From contig OZ026845.1 of NCBI GenBank assembly GCA_964023205.1, forward strand, positions 1,250,001-1,314,000: DNA of 64,000 bases. The letters are read 5' to 3'. A program made the position numbers and the translations under genes. Below, in pieces: positions 1-11,347 of this stretch (its first letter is position 1; every line of letters starts with the position of its first letter). The notes below the pieces were generated by a model that was given only the letters and a program-made list of their open reading frames with translations, ran no database searches and had not been told where the DNA came from. Source of the stretch: Lutraria lutraria (lineage: Eukaryota; Mollusca; Bivalvia; Venerida; Mactridae).

Positions 1-780
1 ATTTTTGTCACTAATTTGTATAATCCAAGCATTGTCTCTGGTATCAATTTTGTTTGATCTCAGTCCAATTTCCAGTGTTATATATTGCATGTCTACTTGT
101 CAGAATAACGTAAAATTGTTGACACGATCCTTACTGATTACAATTAGATAAGCAATGAGATTGGGGGGAAAACGGTCAGGGGTCTAATATAGCACCCGTT
201 GTTTACGTATGAAAATAGTTTTCACAGTCGCCTGAGGGTCAAACATGTGTTTTCAAGATGTAATCAGCGGGTGTGATAAACTAATTAAAAATAATTGGGG
301 TCCAACAATCAATGCATTAATTAGTGACATGAAAACGATTACCAATATCATTCTCTCTTTGTTGATTAATTCGATAAAAACATATTATTAATATCTGTTG
401 AAAAAACTTGTGCATCTATGAAATCATAAGACAGAATATAAATAGGCGATAGTTTGCAGTGCTTTGTACGACAATGTATGATATTTCATTGTCGTATTCT
501 TATATTGTTTCGGTGTAAAGAAATGTCTTGAGCAAGGGTTCAAAGTTTCAAAGTTGTAGTTAAAAGTCTGAAAAATAGCCACAACCTATGTAGAAAAACA
601 TTGATAACGGATAATAATGCATTTATTTTGATATACATGTTTTTATCAGGAAGTTGGAAAAGTTGAAACTTTAATGACTTTTTTTGTGGTATAAAAATGT
701 ATGTTGTTTAAATTTTATGACTCATTGTAGATGATCTACTTTATTAGATATCTTGATATTCTTTGAATGTTTTAATTTAG
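1..780. other. intergenic, no gene seen
   Basis: AT-rich sequence with no ORF of coding character, no convincing splice-site pair and no repeat that I can place. Short poly-A and poly-T runs only. Confidence 0.5.
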
Positions 781-785
781 GTGTA

Positions 786-960
786 CAGTCAAGCCTGTGT
801 TAGTGGTCACTTCTGAATAAAGGCCATGATGTGAATGCCGAAGTCCATTCGTTTAAAGAAGTAGTTGATTAATTAAAACAAAATGACCTCTGAATGAAGA
901 CCACCTGCCAATAACAGCCACATTTCTATATCCCAAGTTTCTAAACTCATGAACTGTTTG
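786..960 (+). mobile_element. MITE family 1 ('GAATAAAGGCC') degraded copy
   Basis: The left end is TA followed by CAGTCAAGCCTGTGTTAG and a nearby TGAATAAAGGCCATGA, matching the better copy at 9578-9742. An internal AATGACCTCTGAATGAAG block is also shared. The right terminal inverted repeat is degraded, so the end is approximate. The element is non-coding. Confidence 0.55.
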
Positions 961-995
961 GTATTTGGTCATATCAGTCAAGCTGAATTAATGTA

Positions 996-1145
996 CAGTA
1001 AAACCTCTCCAGAGTGGCCCATTGTAGATCAACAACCTCTCTATAACAACACATTCAAAAGTTACCTAAGTTGATATTTACAACCTCTAAACAACGGCCA
1101 ATATTTGCAGCTCCCACAGGGTGTTGCTCTACAGAGGTTGTACTA
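996..1145 (+). mobile_element. MITE family 2 ('CAGTA.AACCTCTCC') copy
   Basis: It starts after TA with CAGTAAAACCTCTCCAGAG and ends with CTACAGAGGTTGTACT, so the ends are inverted repeats of one another. The internal block CAACCTCTCTATAACAACA is shared with copies at 43048, 45832 and 47910. It is a short non-coding DNA element. Part of it overlaps a small chance ORF that I do not consider a gene. Confidence 0.6.
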
Positions 1146-1737
1146 TATACATGTAATGTACTGCATGTTGCTGTGAACAGTACTAGTCCTGTATTTTATG
1201 CCTGTTTAAGTTGTCTCTTCTATACATATATATATATATACATTTTAGTTGTAAGTTACTCGTGGCCTTTTGTTTCCTGTATTATGCTTTTTACATATAA
1301 TAGAATGTGGGATGCCTAATTATCTGATGGTTTTAATACTGGTTTTATTTTGTCATGGCATTGAGTTAAAACAAATCAAGCCGACAAGAATCAGACTTTG
1401 CGATTAATGGTGTATTGTCTGATAGACTGTGTTGGTCTGATGAAGAATCTTATCTCATCAGTTCATCCGCCTGGCAAATTTCCTCTCAGTCCAAAAAAAT
1501 TTCAAGCTTGTCGGACCGACTGTCCAAAAAGTCTCAAGCAAAATGTAACACAAGACAGAGTTATTATAACTATTACATTTGTATTAGACATTTAATTACA
1601 TCAATTCAGTAGGCTTACACACACACAGCTATATATTTATGATAATGTGAAAATTAACAACTTGACAATGTGACATTACAATATTTGTATATCATTACAT
1701 CAGTCACAAAAGTAAATCCATGTGAAAGTTCTTCATT

Positions 1738-1980
1738 TTATATATTCATTGCCTTTTCCACATTATAAATTCTTTCTGCAGCAATGCTTTGAGCTTGTCT
1801 CACCTCATTTTCAGTCATTTCATCAAAATGATACTGTCCTATGAATGTATGAATGTTCAGTCTGACTCCTTTTGTCTCTTTATTTTATTGGGCAAATCTA
1901 AGGCAGAACCATCTGACTTTTCAAGAGAACTTGCTATGAAAAATCCTGGTTGTATGTTATCTGGTTAAGAATAGTCGTGA
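1738..1980 (-). pseudogene. possible degraded coding fragment, identity unknown
   Basis: On the minus strand two adjacent reading frames look protein-like. One, about 1865-1980, includes SSLEKSDGSALDLPNKIK. The other, about 1738-1870, includes HFDEMTENEVRQAQSIAAER and ends at TAA (1740-1738). Joining them needs a frameshift or an unrecognised intron. Charged, helix-like composition is the only evidence for coding. I recognise no family; a decayed transposon or host exon is equally possible. Confidence 0.25.
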
Positions 1981-3477
1981 TCAATCTCACTAATACCCAT
2001 GTGATCTGTAAAATAAATATGAAAAGAATATACATGTACGCAAAGCATTCACTTGATAAATCTAAACATTGGCAACATTACAGGAACATTTTAACGAATT
2101 GAAACTAACAAACAAACAAAATTTACACGCATGCTAGTGGAAAGAAATTCATATTTTAAGCATTGCTTGTTTCCCGATCCATAATTTTACTGTATCATAT
2201 AAACGGACTCGAGTTTGCAGTCCGTGCGAAACAAATACGTTAAAAACTAACATACAATTGAGATCGCGAAAATATATGACAAAATCAATCCGAGGCTCGA
2301 ATATTTCATATAAAACATATAAACGGAATAATTGTTCATTACAACAACCTTGTCTTATATCTAAATATTAATTATCACCGTTTTCGTAGTAAAATACCTT
2401 TAGTTGTCATAGTTTTTGACGATATTGATTTCCTGTTGATAAAATTGTCTTATCCACCGGTATCCTCGTATGACGTCATTCAGGGGCGACAATTCAAATT
2501 ACCGCTTAATTGAAAGGGTGTATTAAACTAATATTAATTGACATTTAAACGTTCATTGAGGGGTTTTACTGTAGTTTCAAATGAGATAAACCTAACATAA
2601 ACTAACAAAGTTCTTACCGCTTTGTTGTAAAATTCGTTTCAGAAAAAAATTGAGTACTGATTTTAAACGTCCATTTCTCACATATCCCGAGTATATAAAC
2701 ACAAAACATGCACTAAACATATGTCTTACTTGACGGAGCCTTTTCAGCCAATCCTGTCCAATGATGCATAAACGGATCATTCTTTATTCTTCAGTTATCA
2801 TGTTTTACCTGTCAATGATCCCGCTTAAAACTAAACAACTTGGGTATGTATAGATTTATAGTCTTATAGTCAAGGTCGAATATTGGACGATACCATTGTA
2901 AAGGTAATCACTGTAAATTGATTGTCCAAATCATTTTAAATCTGTAGTAAACAGAAAAGGTGGCAGGTACATTGTACATACATAACAGTTTAACAAAATG
3001 AAGCAGATGTGAGTGGTTCGAACTCAGTCAATGGCACTTTCTTTTTAAATTATTATATCCATTTATTTTTATAAATTATTTATTGAACTATGTTCGTTCT
3101 TGTTACATGTATGTATACACGCCAAATAGTACCTTTTTGTCAATTTTCAAAAGAGAAAAAAGGAAAGAAGAAATGCATTTGTTCTCTGGTGTATTCCTCT
3201 TTTTTATTTCTTGTATACATGTTATTGGACAAAATCGCGAATGCAAATGTAATTTCAAATACTATGTAAAAGTACTAAACACCTGAACCGATTTCTAATT
3301 ATCATGTTATTACTCCACAATTGAAATCCTAATTACCCATGTGAACACAATTACATTTTTGTTACTTTAACGGAACAATTAAATTATAAAAAACTATGAA
3401 ACAATAATTTCTTGTCGATATATATAAAGTTAACTTTTATTAAAAATGAAAGAAAATGAAAATAAAAATGATGTCTA

Positions 3478-3545
3478 ATGGTAGACGCAGTGATCAAGAT
3501 TCAATAACTTTGTGCTTTACCAATTGCGCCACAGAGGACCGTGAT
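3478..3545 (-). repeat. tRNA-derived fragment
   Basis: The minus strand reads CCTCTGTGGCGCAATTGG, a good tRNA 5' half with an A-box. The rest does not fold as a tRNA. It is probably a SINE head or tRNA relic. Confidence 0.35.
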
Positions 3546-3593
3546 TATAAAGCTTCATAAATTTGTTTATATCAAATTACAACAGTATTCGTG

Positions 3594-4622
3594 TTACCTA
3601 AACATGTATAAATGAGATCGTCCATGTATACAATAACATTGCTGACCTAAAAATTGAACTATAGAACATTTCATTGTGTACATATCATACCATTTTACCA
3701 TTTATCCAAAGCTAATCGGCTTAATATATTCAACACTTTTGGCCATTTTTAAAGCATATAATACGACCTGGGTAAACACAGAATGTGTTTTAATATACAA
3801 TGTATACTGTATAGTCCGACAACGACCTGTGAATGATCAAAGATCAGGCAAGTCTATTCTGTAAGGTGGGTGGCGTTTCGAAACGTTTCGGTGGTTTCCA
3901 TAATATATGAATATAAGTTCTTTGTCCGTTTTAGCTGAGATTAAAAGCGTAGCTCAAACAGGCGCCAAACTTTTTCCATATACAGCCTGTTAGTCAAGAT
4001 GTTACGAGTTCGAACCCCATATGAACGCTTTTTCCTTTCCACTTTTAATTGTTACTTTTCTGGCATTTTGTTGTTGCGCAATTTTATTTCAATATTCGGA
4101 ATGAATTTCATTTTATTTAATTTCATGTAATTTCAATTATTCCTTTTCGTCAGAAGTATCTTTACTGGAACCACTGTCAGAATCTAATAATTTGCTTCTA
4201 TATAACATGACACAGTCAGCATACTTAGGAATGTCATACGAACAGAATTTGATTTTGATTGCAAATATATGCCCTTCTTTACATAAATGCACCGAAATCA
4301 CGAGGAATGCATGATTTAAAAAAAAATAGAGGCACGACTAAGGATACGAACCATTACAGTTCAGTTAAATAATGTTGCTAGTGTGGTGCAGAGATTTCAG
4401 AACTAAGAATGCATCTTACAACAGTGGCCTACAAAATTTTAATGTAAGATAATGTTTAGTAATGTACTTGGTCAATGTATAACTTATCCCTATTTTAAAG
4501 AATGGAACAATCCTCGACCTTTCATCACGACTCACTGCTCGATTTCTATCTATAGTTCAAATTTTAGGTCAGCAATGTTATTGTATACATGGACGATCCC
4601 ATTAATACACGTTTAGGTACGT
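3594..4622. repeat. nested inverted repeat, ~72-bp arms
   Basis: A segment at 3594-3668 containing GATCGTCCATGTATACAATA is repeated as its reverse complement at 4548-4622 with only a few mismatches. It lies wholly within the loop of the larger foldback. The roughly 880 bp between the arms have no coding character. Confidence 0.7.
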
Positions 4623-5356
4623 TCTATACATAGCGTGACGTCACTACGTTGGTCTAACCTCTATACAGAAAACTGATTACTATCTACATTTAGATAGTTA
4701 TACATACGCTAAAGGTATAGTTCCGCGGAAGGATTAAAAATGTCAAAACAACCTTATCGGTTGTATGTTATTAACAAAATTTGTTTAGTTATGTAAAATG
4801 AATACATAATACCATTTCTATTCTTATTCTTTCGTCAATAACACTCATTATTCAATGAAACGCAAGGTTGAAGTACGCTTGGCTGAAGTTGGCTCCAATG
4901 TGTACCATTCGATGAGGTCACGCTATGTTATTGTTTATAATTTCCAGTTTGAAAGTAGTTCCTTTAAAAATACCCATAATGCCCCGAGCAGAATAACACA
5001 GGTCAGTGCACAGCGCTACCGTAGTGTACACATTGCGTTTAGGTATAGTGCGATTTTAACTGTCAAACCTGCATAATTACACGGTGCACTGCATCATGGA
5101 ACGGGAACCAGTTTATTCAGTGCGGAATTGTAACGAGGGAATTCCCCAAAATCGCAGCAATGGATTTCCTAACACTTCAGAATTACCGCCATAGTTCAAG
5201 TATTATATACATCTGTGCCACGTGAGCATTGTTTTAAGTTACAAATGGTAAATTCTACTGTCTTGAAACTTTATAGCCAATATAAATCCAATTAATGATA
5301 AAAACTGGACTTTTGTTCGTTTTTGACAGATGGCGGGAAAAAATGTTTCATTCCTT

Positions 5357-5932
5357 GGCCTCGTTTCATCAATATATTCTTATCTTATGTAAGATTCTTT
5401 CCTACGAAGACACTTACGACAAAAGTTACGAAATTCTTCAACCGTTTTATCAACTGTTCTTATCTAAATGTGTAAAACTACCAGTATCCTTGACAACATA
5501 AATTCAGTGAAGCAAATGATATCAGTAAACTTTATAAAATGCATTTATATGAATTTGAAATATATGATGCACAACTGAAAGATGTTCTTAACCATTAATG
5601 TTCAGTTATGGATGAAATATTCTACAGCTATACTGAGCCTCTGTTGTTATAAAATCTCCTAACTGTGAGTAATGATATGACAAGCAGAAATATATCTTAC
5701 ATCGCACTCAACAGTCTTAAAATAAAAGGCTGTCTCATAATAATAAAGGCAGAAACCGCGTTTTCTTATCTTTAAGAAAGCCCATGAGCTATCGTAAAGT
5801 TAAGTAAGAATCTTTCCCAAACTTAAGAATTCGTAGCTAAGAAAATATTGATGAAACGTATTTTAACGCTAAGAAGGGAGATAAGACACTTCTTACTTAA
5901 AAAGTGGCGTAAGATGTTTGATGAAACGGGGC
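5357..5932. mobile_element. MITE with GGCCCCGTTTCATCAA termini
   Basis: The left end GGCCTCGTTTCATCAATAT and the right end TGTTTGATGAAACGGGGCC are inverted repeats of about 25-28 bp. The interior is rich in CTTAAGAA/TTCTTA motifs and non-coding. Size is about 576 bp. It sits in the loop of the 2.8-6.5-kb foldback and so inserted into, or was carried with, that structure. Confidence 0.55.
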
Positions 5933-7129
5933 CCTTGTGTTTATATATAGCTTAATAGTGCGAGGCTATATCTTAACTTTATTCTGAGTCATAATTTCAA
6001 TCTCCTGTGGTTAAATTAACAAAAATATAATAACCTCGCATAGATAATTAGGATTTATATATTTCAATTATGGAGTAATAATATAATAAGTTGAAACCGG
6101 TTCAGGTGTTAAGTATTTGTATACAGTATTTGAAATTATATTTGTATTCGCGATTTTGTGCATTAAAATGTACAGGAATACATCAGAGAACAAAATGCAT
6201 TTCTTCTTTGCTTTTTCTCTTTTGGAAATTAATAAAAAGGTGCTATTTCGCGTATATACATACAAATAACAAGAACAAACATAGCTCAATAATAAATTAT
6301 AAAGAATAAATGGATATAACCATTTAAGAAGAAAGAGCCATTAGCCTAGTTCGAACCACTCACATCTGCTTCATTTTGTAAAACTGGTATGTATGTACAA
6401 ACCACATTATCCAATACACTATGACTCTGGTACAGATTTAAAACGGTTTGGGTAATTACCTTTACAATGGTATCGTCCAATATTCGACCTTGGCTATAAG
6501 AAAATTGAACTTATAGATAAGGACGAAAACGCTATTGTGATAAAATTGTTACATAAAAACCGTTACATTAAGCAGAAACCAAGATATAGTGTTCGTAATT
6601 ATTTGTACAGTGGACAATAAAGTAGGAAATGATATTCAGTTTCAACTAAATTTTGAGTACATACTTTACACTTTCTCTCGGATCGTTGGATATTATTGTA
6701 TCTTCCATTTTCAATATGTTAGTGATGCGATCCTAACTTTTTTGTCCATTTATTGCATGCAAAATTCCTCTATTTATACCCATGGATTTGAATAAATGCA
6801 TTCAAAAATATTTATTATTTACTAAAAGTAAAGACAAAGTAAGTTAAACAGAATTTATTTAACATTGCACACGATTTTAGTCTTAAGCAGTACATATAAT
6901 AACATATTCACAATATCATCACACTAAAGTCTCTTCATCTACAGAACATAATATTATGTATTATTGGTCATTCCATGGATTGATAGATAGTGTCCAACAA
7001 TATTTGACTAGCTAGGCTTAAATATCATGACATGGTATAAAACACTCATTGATTATTCTTACTAATAACTGGCACTTTTGCTGCATTTCCAAAAATCCTT
7101 TTTTTTGCACATACATGAAACAGTCAAAC

Positions 7130-7465
7130 TCCTTGTACATCTTCTTTTTATTTATAGTGTTATTACACAGATTTACTCTGTGATCAGTTTGTATTTTCCT
7201 AAATGCACCGAAAGCTCTCTCTCTGTGGTAGAATTTGGGATAGGTAGTGCTAGAGGAGCAACTTTACTGACGTGTTCATACTGTAGTTTACTACTGGGCA
7301 CAGTTTGTTCTGACATGTCAACCCAGAGACAGTCAAGAGACCAGGGATGTTGTTTCTTTGACAAATTTTCGAAGCTGTGTCGACCTTGGCGAAAGAAAAT
7401 TTTCCTCTACAAGAAGTTCCTTGTTCAAGTTGTTGACCTTTGATGCCAACGTCTCAGGCTAAGAA
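7130..7465 (-). other. candidate terminal exon of the MAARCDENK gene
   Basis: On the minus strand a good acceptor (TTTTGTATTTCAG, AG at 7467-7466) precedes a stretch less AT-rich than its surroundings that ends just before an AATAAA (7152-7147). All three frames contain protein-like stretches. Frame one, from an alternative acceptor at 7459, includes KVNNLNKELLVEENFLSPR and stops after about 42 codons. A second includes LSKKQHPWSLDCLWVDMSEQ and stops at 7173. A third runs about 70 codons. I cannot tell which frame is used, whether the exon is mostly 3'UTR, or whether it is a frameshifted relic. Confidence 0.35.
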
Positions 7466-7982
7466 CTGAAATACAAAATAATTAAATTTCAGTAACTACA
7501 GCATGACAAACAACTAGCTACAGTATAACAGTCAAACTCTTTAATACTTTCTCTCCAAATAATACATGAAGAAATATAGGGAAAATGAACCCACTGCTTG
7601 GCCCAATTTATCAGGCCTGATGGCTTTGACAAAAAATCAGTGACGAAACACCCCAGTACATAACACACAGAAACATGAATATAATATATGAATGTGCTAT
7701 ATCAAGTGATGTAGTAATACCACATTAACACAATCAGTACAGAGACTGGGGGCTTGCACCCCAACCCCACGCTTGTTCAAACATCCATAAATATATGAAA
7801 TATGTCTATATTTACTTATTTCATGTGAAACACAAACTGACTTACAATTTGTTTATGGTTGTTTATGTGTCTTTAATGTCGGGATCAAACAAACAACATG
7901 TTTCTTCTTTACATTTCACAGTAACATACTTGTGGTCCTCATCACCTTGGAGAAATGGAGAAACCTGTTCACTAATTTTCAC

Positions 7983-8022
7983 CTGTGGCTGTGAGTACAT
8001 GTGATGAATCAGGTGCAAAAAA
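7983..8022 (-). CDS. tentative 40-nt internal exon
   Basis: It is bounded by a good acceptor on the minus strand (TATCTTTTCAG) and a good donor (CACAG|GTGAAA). Read in phase 0 from the upstream exon it gives FFAPDSSHVLTAT plus one base. An alternative is to start inside it at CACAG|CCACAG and read on through VKISEQVSPFLQGDEDHKY. Both are open. The identity of the product is unknown. Confidence 0.3.
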
Positions 8023-8337
8023 CTGAAAAGATATTGGGTCTATAATCGCCAGTCTTTCATGCACAATTTTTCATTACAATGACGTTTAGCAGTTATAGAG
8101 AAAATAAAACAAAACAAGTTTTAGGCATACAATTTACTTGAACCGTGCAGCGACATCCTGTTATTTGTTTATTAGAAAAAGTGCAAACTATACTGAATGT
8201 AAATTCGACAATATATGTTTAATTCATTTAATAAGTTCTTATTCACTCACATTATCAATACTATTTTACAATAAAACGACAGCTTTGTTCAAAGATGATC
8301 CATGTATTTATGTCATATCTCTTTTACTTCTACTTAC

Positions 8338-8364
8338 CTTATTTTCATCACAGCGAGCCGCCAT
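8338..8364 (-). CDS. first coding exon of an unidentified gene (MAARCDENK)
   Basis: The minus strand reads ATAATGGCGGCTCGC and, nine codons later, AAG|GTAAGT, a perfect donor (8337-8332). The start lies in a YY1/TISU-like context (AANATGGCGGC), a known arrangement in metazoan housekeeping genes with very short 5'UTRs. The exon ends in phase 0. The sequence just upstream (8365-8430) is locally GC-rich for this window, fitting a TATA-less promoter. Downstream exons at 7983-8022 and 7130-7465 are candidates only, so the protein cannot be named. Confidence 0.5.
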
Positions 8365-8367
8365 TAT
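8352..8367 (-). promoter_or_regulatory. YY1/TISU-like start-site element
   Basis: TATAATGGCGGCTCGC overlaps the start codon. The core ATGGCGGC matches the TISU/YY1 consensus. This is consensus matching only. Confidence 0.4.
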
Positions 8368-9577
8368 AGGGTTGTGCCAGACGTACTTACGAGTACTACG
8401 CCGCACAGTACGCTGGGAACCAGACTAATGTGTCTAGTGTTATAATACTCGTTATGGTAAATGATTGGCAAAAGATATAAAGTCACAACGTAATCACTGC
8501 GGATGTCCAACTTTATCTTATTTCGTTAGTTCAGGTTAGTTTGTGAGTAGAAGATGCGAACATAAAGAATGTGAAGATTAAATTTAGTCCAATATTTTAA
8601 CGATAGTTCGATACAAATGTTGGAGGAAATGACAAATCAGTCCAATTCTCCGTAGACTGCCGCATTTGAAGTTTGGGGATTAACTTTTTCTAAAAATTGA
8701 TAACAACTTTTTGTTAATTATAAATACCCCAAACTTCATAACCATACGTGATGATCGGCCGTATGAGGGAATCAAATAACGCAAGTTTACTAAGTTTACA
8801 CGACTGAAAACAGAGTTGATCGTTATTAGCTATTGAAGCTTGATCAGACAGCGTTTTTTACAGCATTTAACAGAGAGGCGCTGAGTGTAAATATGCAATA
8901 TATTTAATTTCGAAAGGTGTGTAACCTTCGTTCTGTTGAATACACACTGCCTCCAGAATACAAAATTATACGCAACAATAAGGACAAAAGCTTTAAAAAG
9001 CAGTTTGCAGTGGTTTCATTTATATTTCTTGTCACAAGAAACCTGAACTAAGCTCCTAACCCATTCCATTCCCGAGAAATCTTTCAAGAAACATTAGAAT
9101 TTAACCCGATAAGTTTCAGTGGACAAAGATACGACCACAGCGTTAGAGGTCCAACTTCGGATGCTTTCATTAAGTTGTATAGACATTTAAGTCATAAAAG
9201 AACAAATTAAATACACCAACACAGATCTACAAACTATTTCAGAAGACTGAATTATTCGCAAAATCAACATTTTTATTCACGAACGGGAGATTTTTAATCA
9301 TGCACCACCATTGCTATGACAGCAATTAGAATTGTAATGTGGTTTCTGATTGGGTAATATTGTTTATAGAGATTAAGTTTTCTGATTCGAAAATATAAAT
9401 TTTGATTTCGTGAATAACCAACCAACCATTCACCCTATCTATTTTTTAATCAAATATTCAATTTATCAATTTTTGATAAAGAACAAACTTTGGTGCAAAT
9501 CATATTTTTATTTAATCAAGCGAATTGATTACTATTGTCAAACATGTCTTTGAAGGCCATCTTTAAAAAAGCAAATA

Positions 9578-9742
9578 CTGTCAAACATGTGTCTGAATAA
9601 AGGCCACTATGTGAATATAGGCTATTATTTTAAAAACCGTCATTGATTATTTAGAATAAAATGATCTCCGAATAAAGGCCACATGTCAATAAAGGCCACA
9701 TTTTGTATTTCCCAAGGTGGCCTTTATTCACAGGTTTGACTG
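9578..9742 (+). mobile_element. MITE family 1 ('GAATAAAGGCC'), best copy
   Basis: It is TA-flanked: TA at 9576-9577, then CTGTCAAACATGTGTCTGAA, ending TTCACAGGTTTGACTG followed by TA at 9743. The terminal inverted repeats of about 25-30 bp contain GAATAAAGGCCAC / GTGGCCTTTATTC. At about 165 bp it is non-coding. TA duplication and a CAGT-type terminus suit a Tc1/mariner/pogo-mobilised element. Other copies lie near 786, 26035 and 51064. Confidence 0.7.
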
Positions 9743-10052
9743 TATGTGAGTGCTCTTTGTTGTAAGTGATGTGTAAAAGATTGAATAGGCTTACGAACTT
9801 CAAGAATTTAAAATAAAATGTTTACATTCACTTATTAAACAAAAAAATGACTTTATGTAGCAAAAGACCCTCACAGCCAGCTGTCGAGGGGGTGTCATAA
9901 TTAAATCAATAAAAAATTGACTGATACAAATATCAATGCCGACATTTTAAGACACTTTGACGATACATTTTTCGAAATAATATTAGGATAGATTCTTTGA
10001 ATACTGGACATAAACGTCACGTGTAATATAAAGAATCAGTTGCCATGAAAAC

Positions 10053-10058
10053 TTTATT
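10053..10058 (-). terminator. putative polyadenylation signal AATAAA
   Basis: AATAAA on the minus strand, about 300 nt beyond the stop codon of the mucin-like gene. It is the first canonical hexamer I find. Confidence 0.4.
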
Positions 10059-10354
10059 ATGGTGCAATATTATTTAGTATAATTGCACTTAAGTTGTTAC
10101 TTATACATTAAAAAAGAATGTCAGATTTCAGTGAACTAAATTCACTCAATTAGGTGTGTAATTCTATACCTAGACAAAACAGTTCTTTTTCTAAAACAAG
10201 TCTGCCGACTAGTCATAAATTTTGTTGACATGGCTCTGTCTTAGCGACTAGCACAACCAAACATAAAAAATACCGTACATTATGCAGTAAGAGAAAGTCA
10301 TTAAACATGATATGCCACTTGTGAATCAGTAGACCAATACATATTTCAGAAAGA

Positions 10355-11347
10355 TTAAAACTTCGATGTCTTTATTTCGATATCTTGCCCTCCAACAATG
10401 AATCGCTTTTGTGCGTTATGTTGACGTTTTCGCAGAATACACATAACTGTGATTACAATAAGCATTACACCACAGGCAACACCAAATATGATTACCAGTT
10501 CTCTATCATAACCCACCGATTCCTCGGTGGCACCAGTCCGCGCTGACGTCGTCGGAACACTAGTTGAAGCACCCGATGTCTTAGATAATCCTGATATCAG
10601 AAGTGGAGTCGTAGACAACAAAACTGCCAAAGGAGATGACGTTGGGGACTTGTTTGAAGATGCGGTCGTAGAAATCAAAGTTGTATCTGATGTAACAGTT
10701 TTTGATGTCACCTTTGATGACAGCGCTGCTGATAATGGTACATTTGTCAGAACTACTGGATTTTTTGATGGCGAAAATGTAAGCGATGTAAGATTGCTAT
10801 GTGGGATAGTCTTGTATGCCTTTGAAGAGCTAGTAGTCAACTTACCAGTAACAACAGTTCCTTCAGTGTCTGTGTTTTCATCTGTTGGGTAAGATGTTAT
10901 TGTTGTAATTGATGTTAATGGCTCACTTGTTAAAGTTGATTGTTTAGGTCTATCAGTTCCTGGCGGTATGTGGCTTGGTTGCTTTTTTGTTGACGGGGCA
11001 TTCGATGTCCCTTTCTGTGTATTGCTAACAAGTCCTTGTGTAACTGGAATGGTTTTGTTCGAAGTGGTATCTGACGTTTGGCTGGTAGCCATATTTGGCG
11101 GTTTTGAGGGTGTACTTGGTAATCTTCCAGTTGTAGCTTTGTTTGTTGTTGCTGCACTGTGCGTTGTTGTAATGGTTCCTTTTAATGTAGACATCGTTGT
11201 ACTCTTAGAGTTAGCTATAGACGTAGAATTGACACTGTCTGGAGCAATATTAGTAGAGATTGTGCTGCTTGGCGAATACAACGTTAAACCCACAGAAGAC
11301 TTTTTGCCGGGATCGGGAGTAGATATTGTCGCTATACCTGTTTGCAC
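10355..11347 (-). CDS. mucin-like protein, exon 2 (stalk, TM, tail)
   Basis: The acceptor TTATTCGTTTATAG|GTG lies at 11349-11348. The exon is open for 330 codons and ends in a stop at 10355-10357. A reading frame could begin at its first GTG only by artefact; the true start is the ATG of the upstream exon. It encodes residues 16-345. Confidence 0.75.
   Translation of the reverse strand: MQTGIATISTPDPGKKSSVGLTLYSPSSTISTNIAPDSVNSTSIANSKSTTMSTLKGTITTTHSAATTNKATTGRLPSTPSKPPNMATSQTSDTTSNKTIPVTQGLVSNTQKGTSNAPSTKKQPSHIPPGTDRPKQSTLTSEPLTSITTITSYPTDENTDTEGTVVTGKLTTSSSKAYKTIPHSNLTSLTFSPSKNPVVLTNVPLSAALSSKVTSKTVTSDTTLISTTASSNKSPTSSPLAVLLSTTPLLISGLSKTSGASTSVPTTSARTGATEESVGYDRELVIIFGVACGVMLIVITVMCILRKRQHNAQKRFIVGGQDIEIKTSKF

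Larger units (their letters stand above)
2847..6527. repeat. 3.7-kb foldback: long inverted repeat with 2.6-kb loop
   Basis: The left arm (about 2847-3390) reappears as its reverse complement at about 5985-6527. Anchors include AAGGTCGAATATTGGACGAT at the left against the complementary block near 6480-6500, and the shared GAAGCAGATGTGAGTGGTTC segment. Arms are about 500-540 bp and diverged by many substitutions and small indels. A second inverted pair (about 3594-3668 and 4548-4622) and a separate MITE (5357-5932) lie in the loop. No transposase ORF is visible. It could be a foldback element or a local inverted duplication. Confidence 0.7.

Noticed and set aside
7078..7443. 121-codon plus ORF
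   Set aside because: It lies opposite the minus-strand terminal-exon candidate, has a poly-T/Phe-rich start and no splice context.
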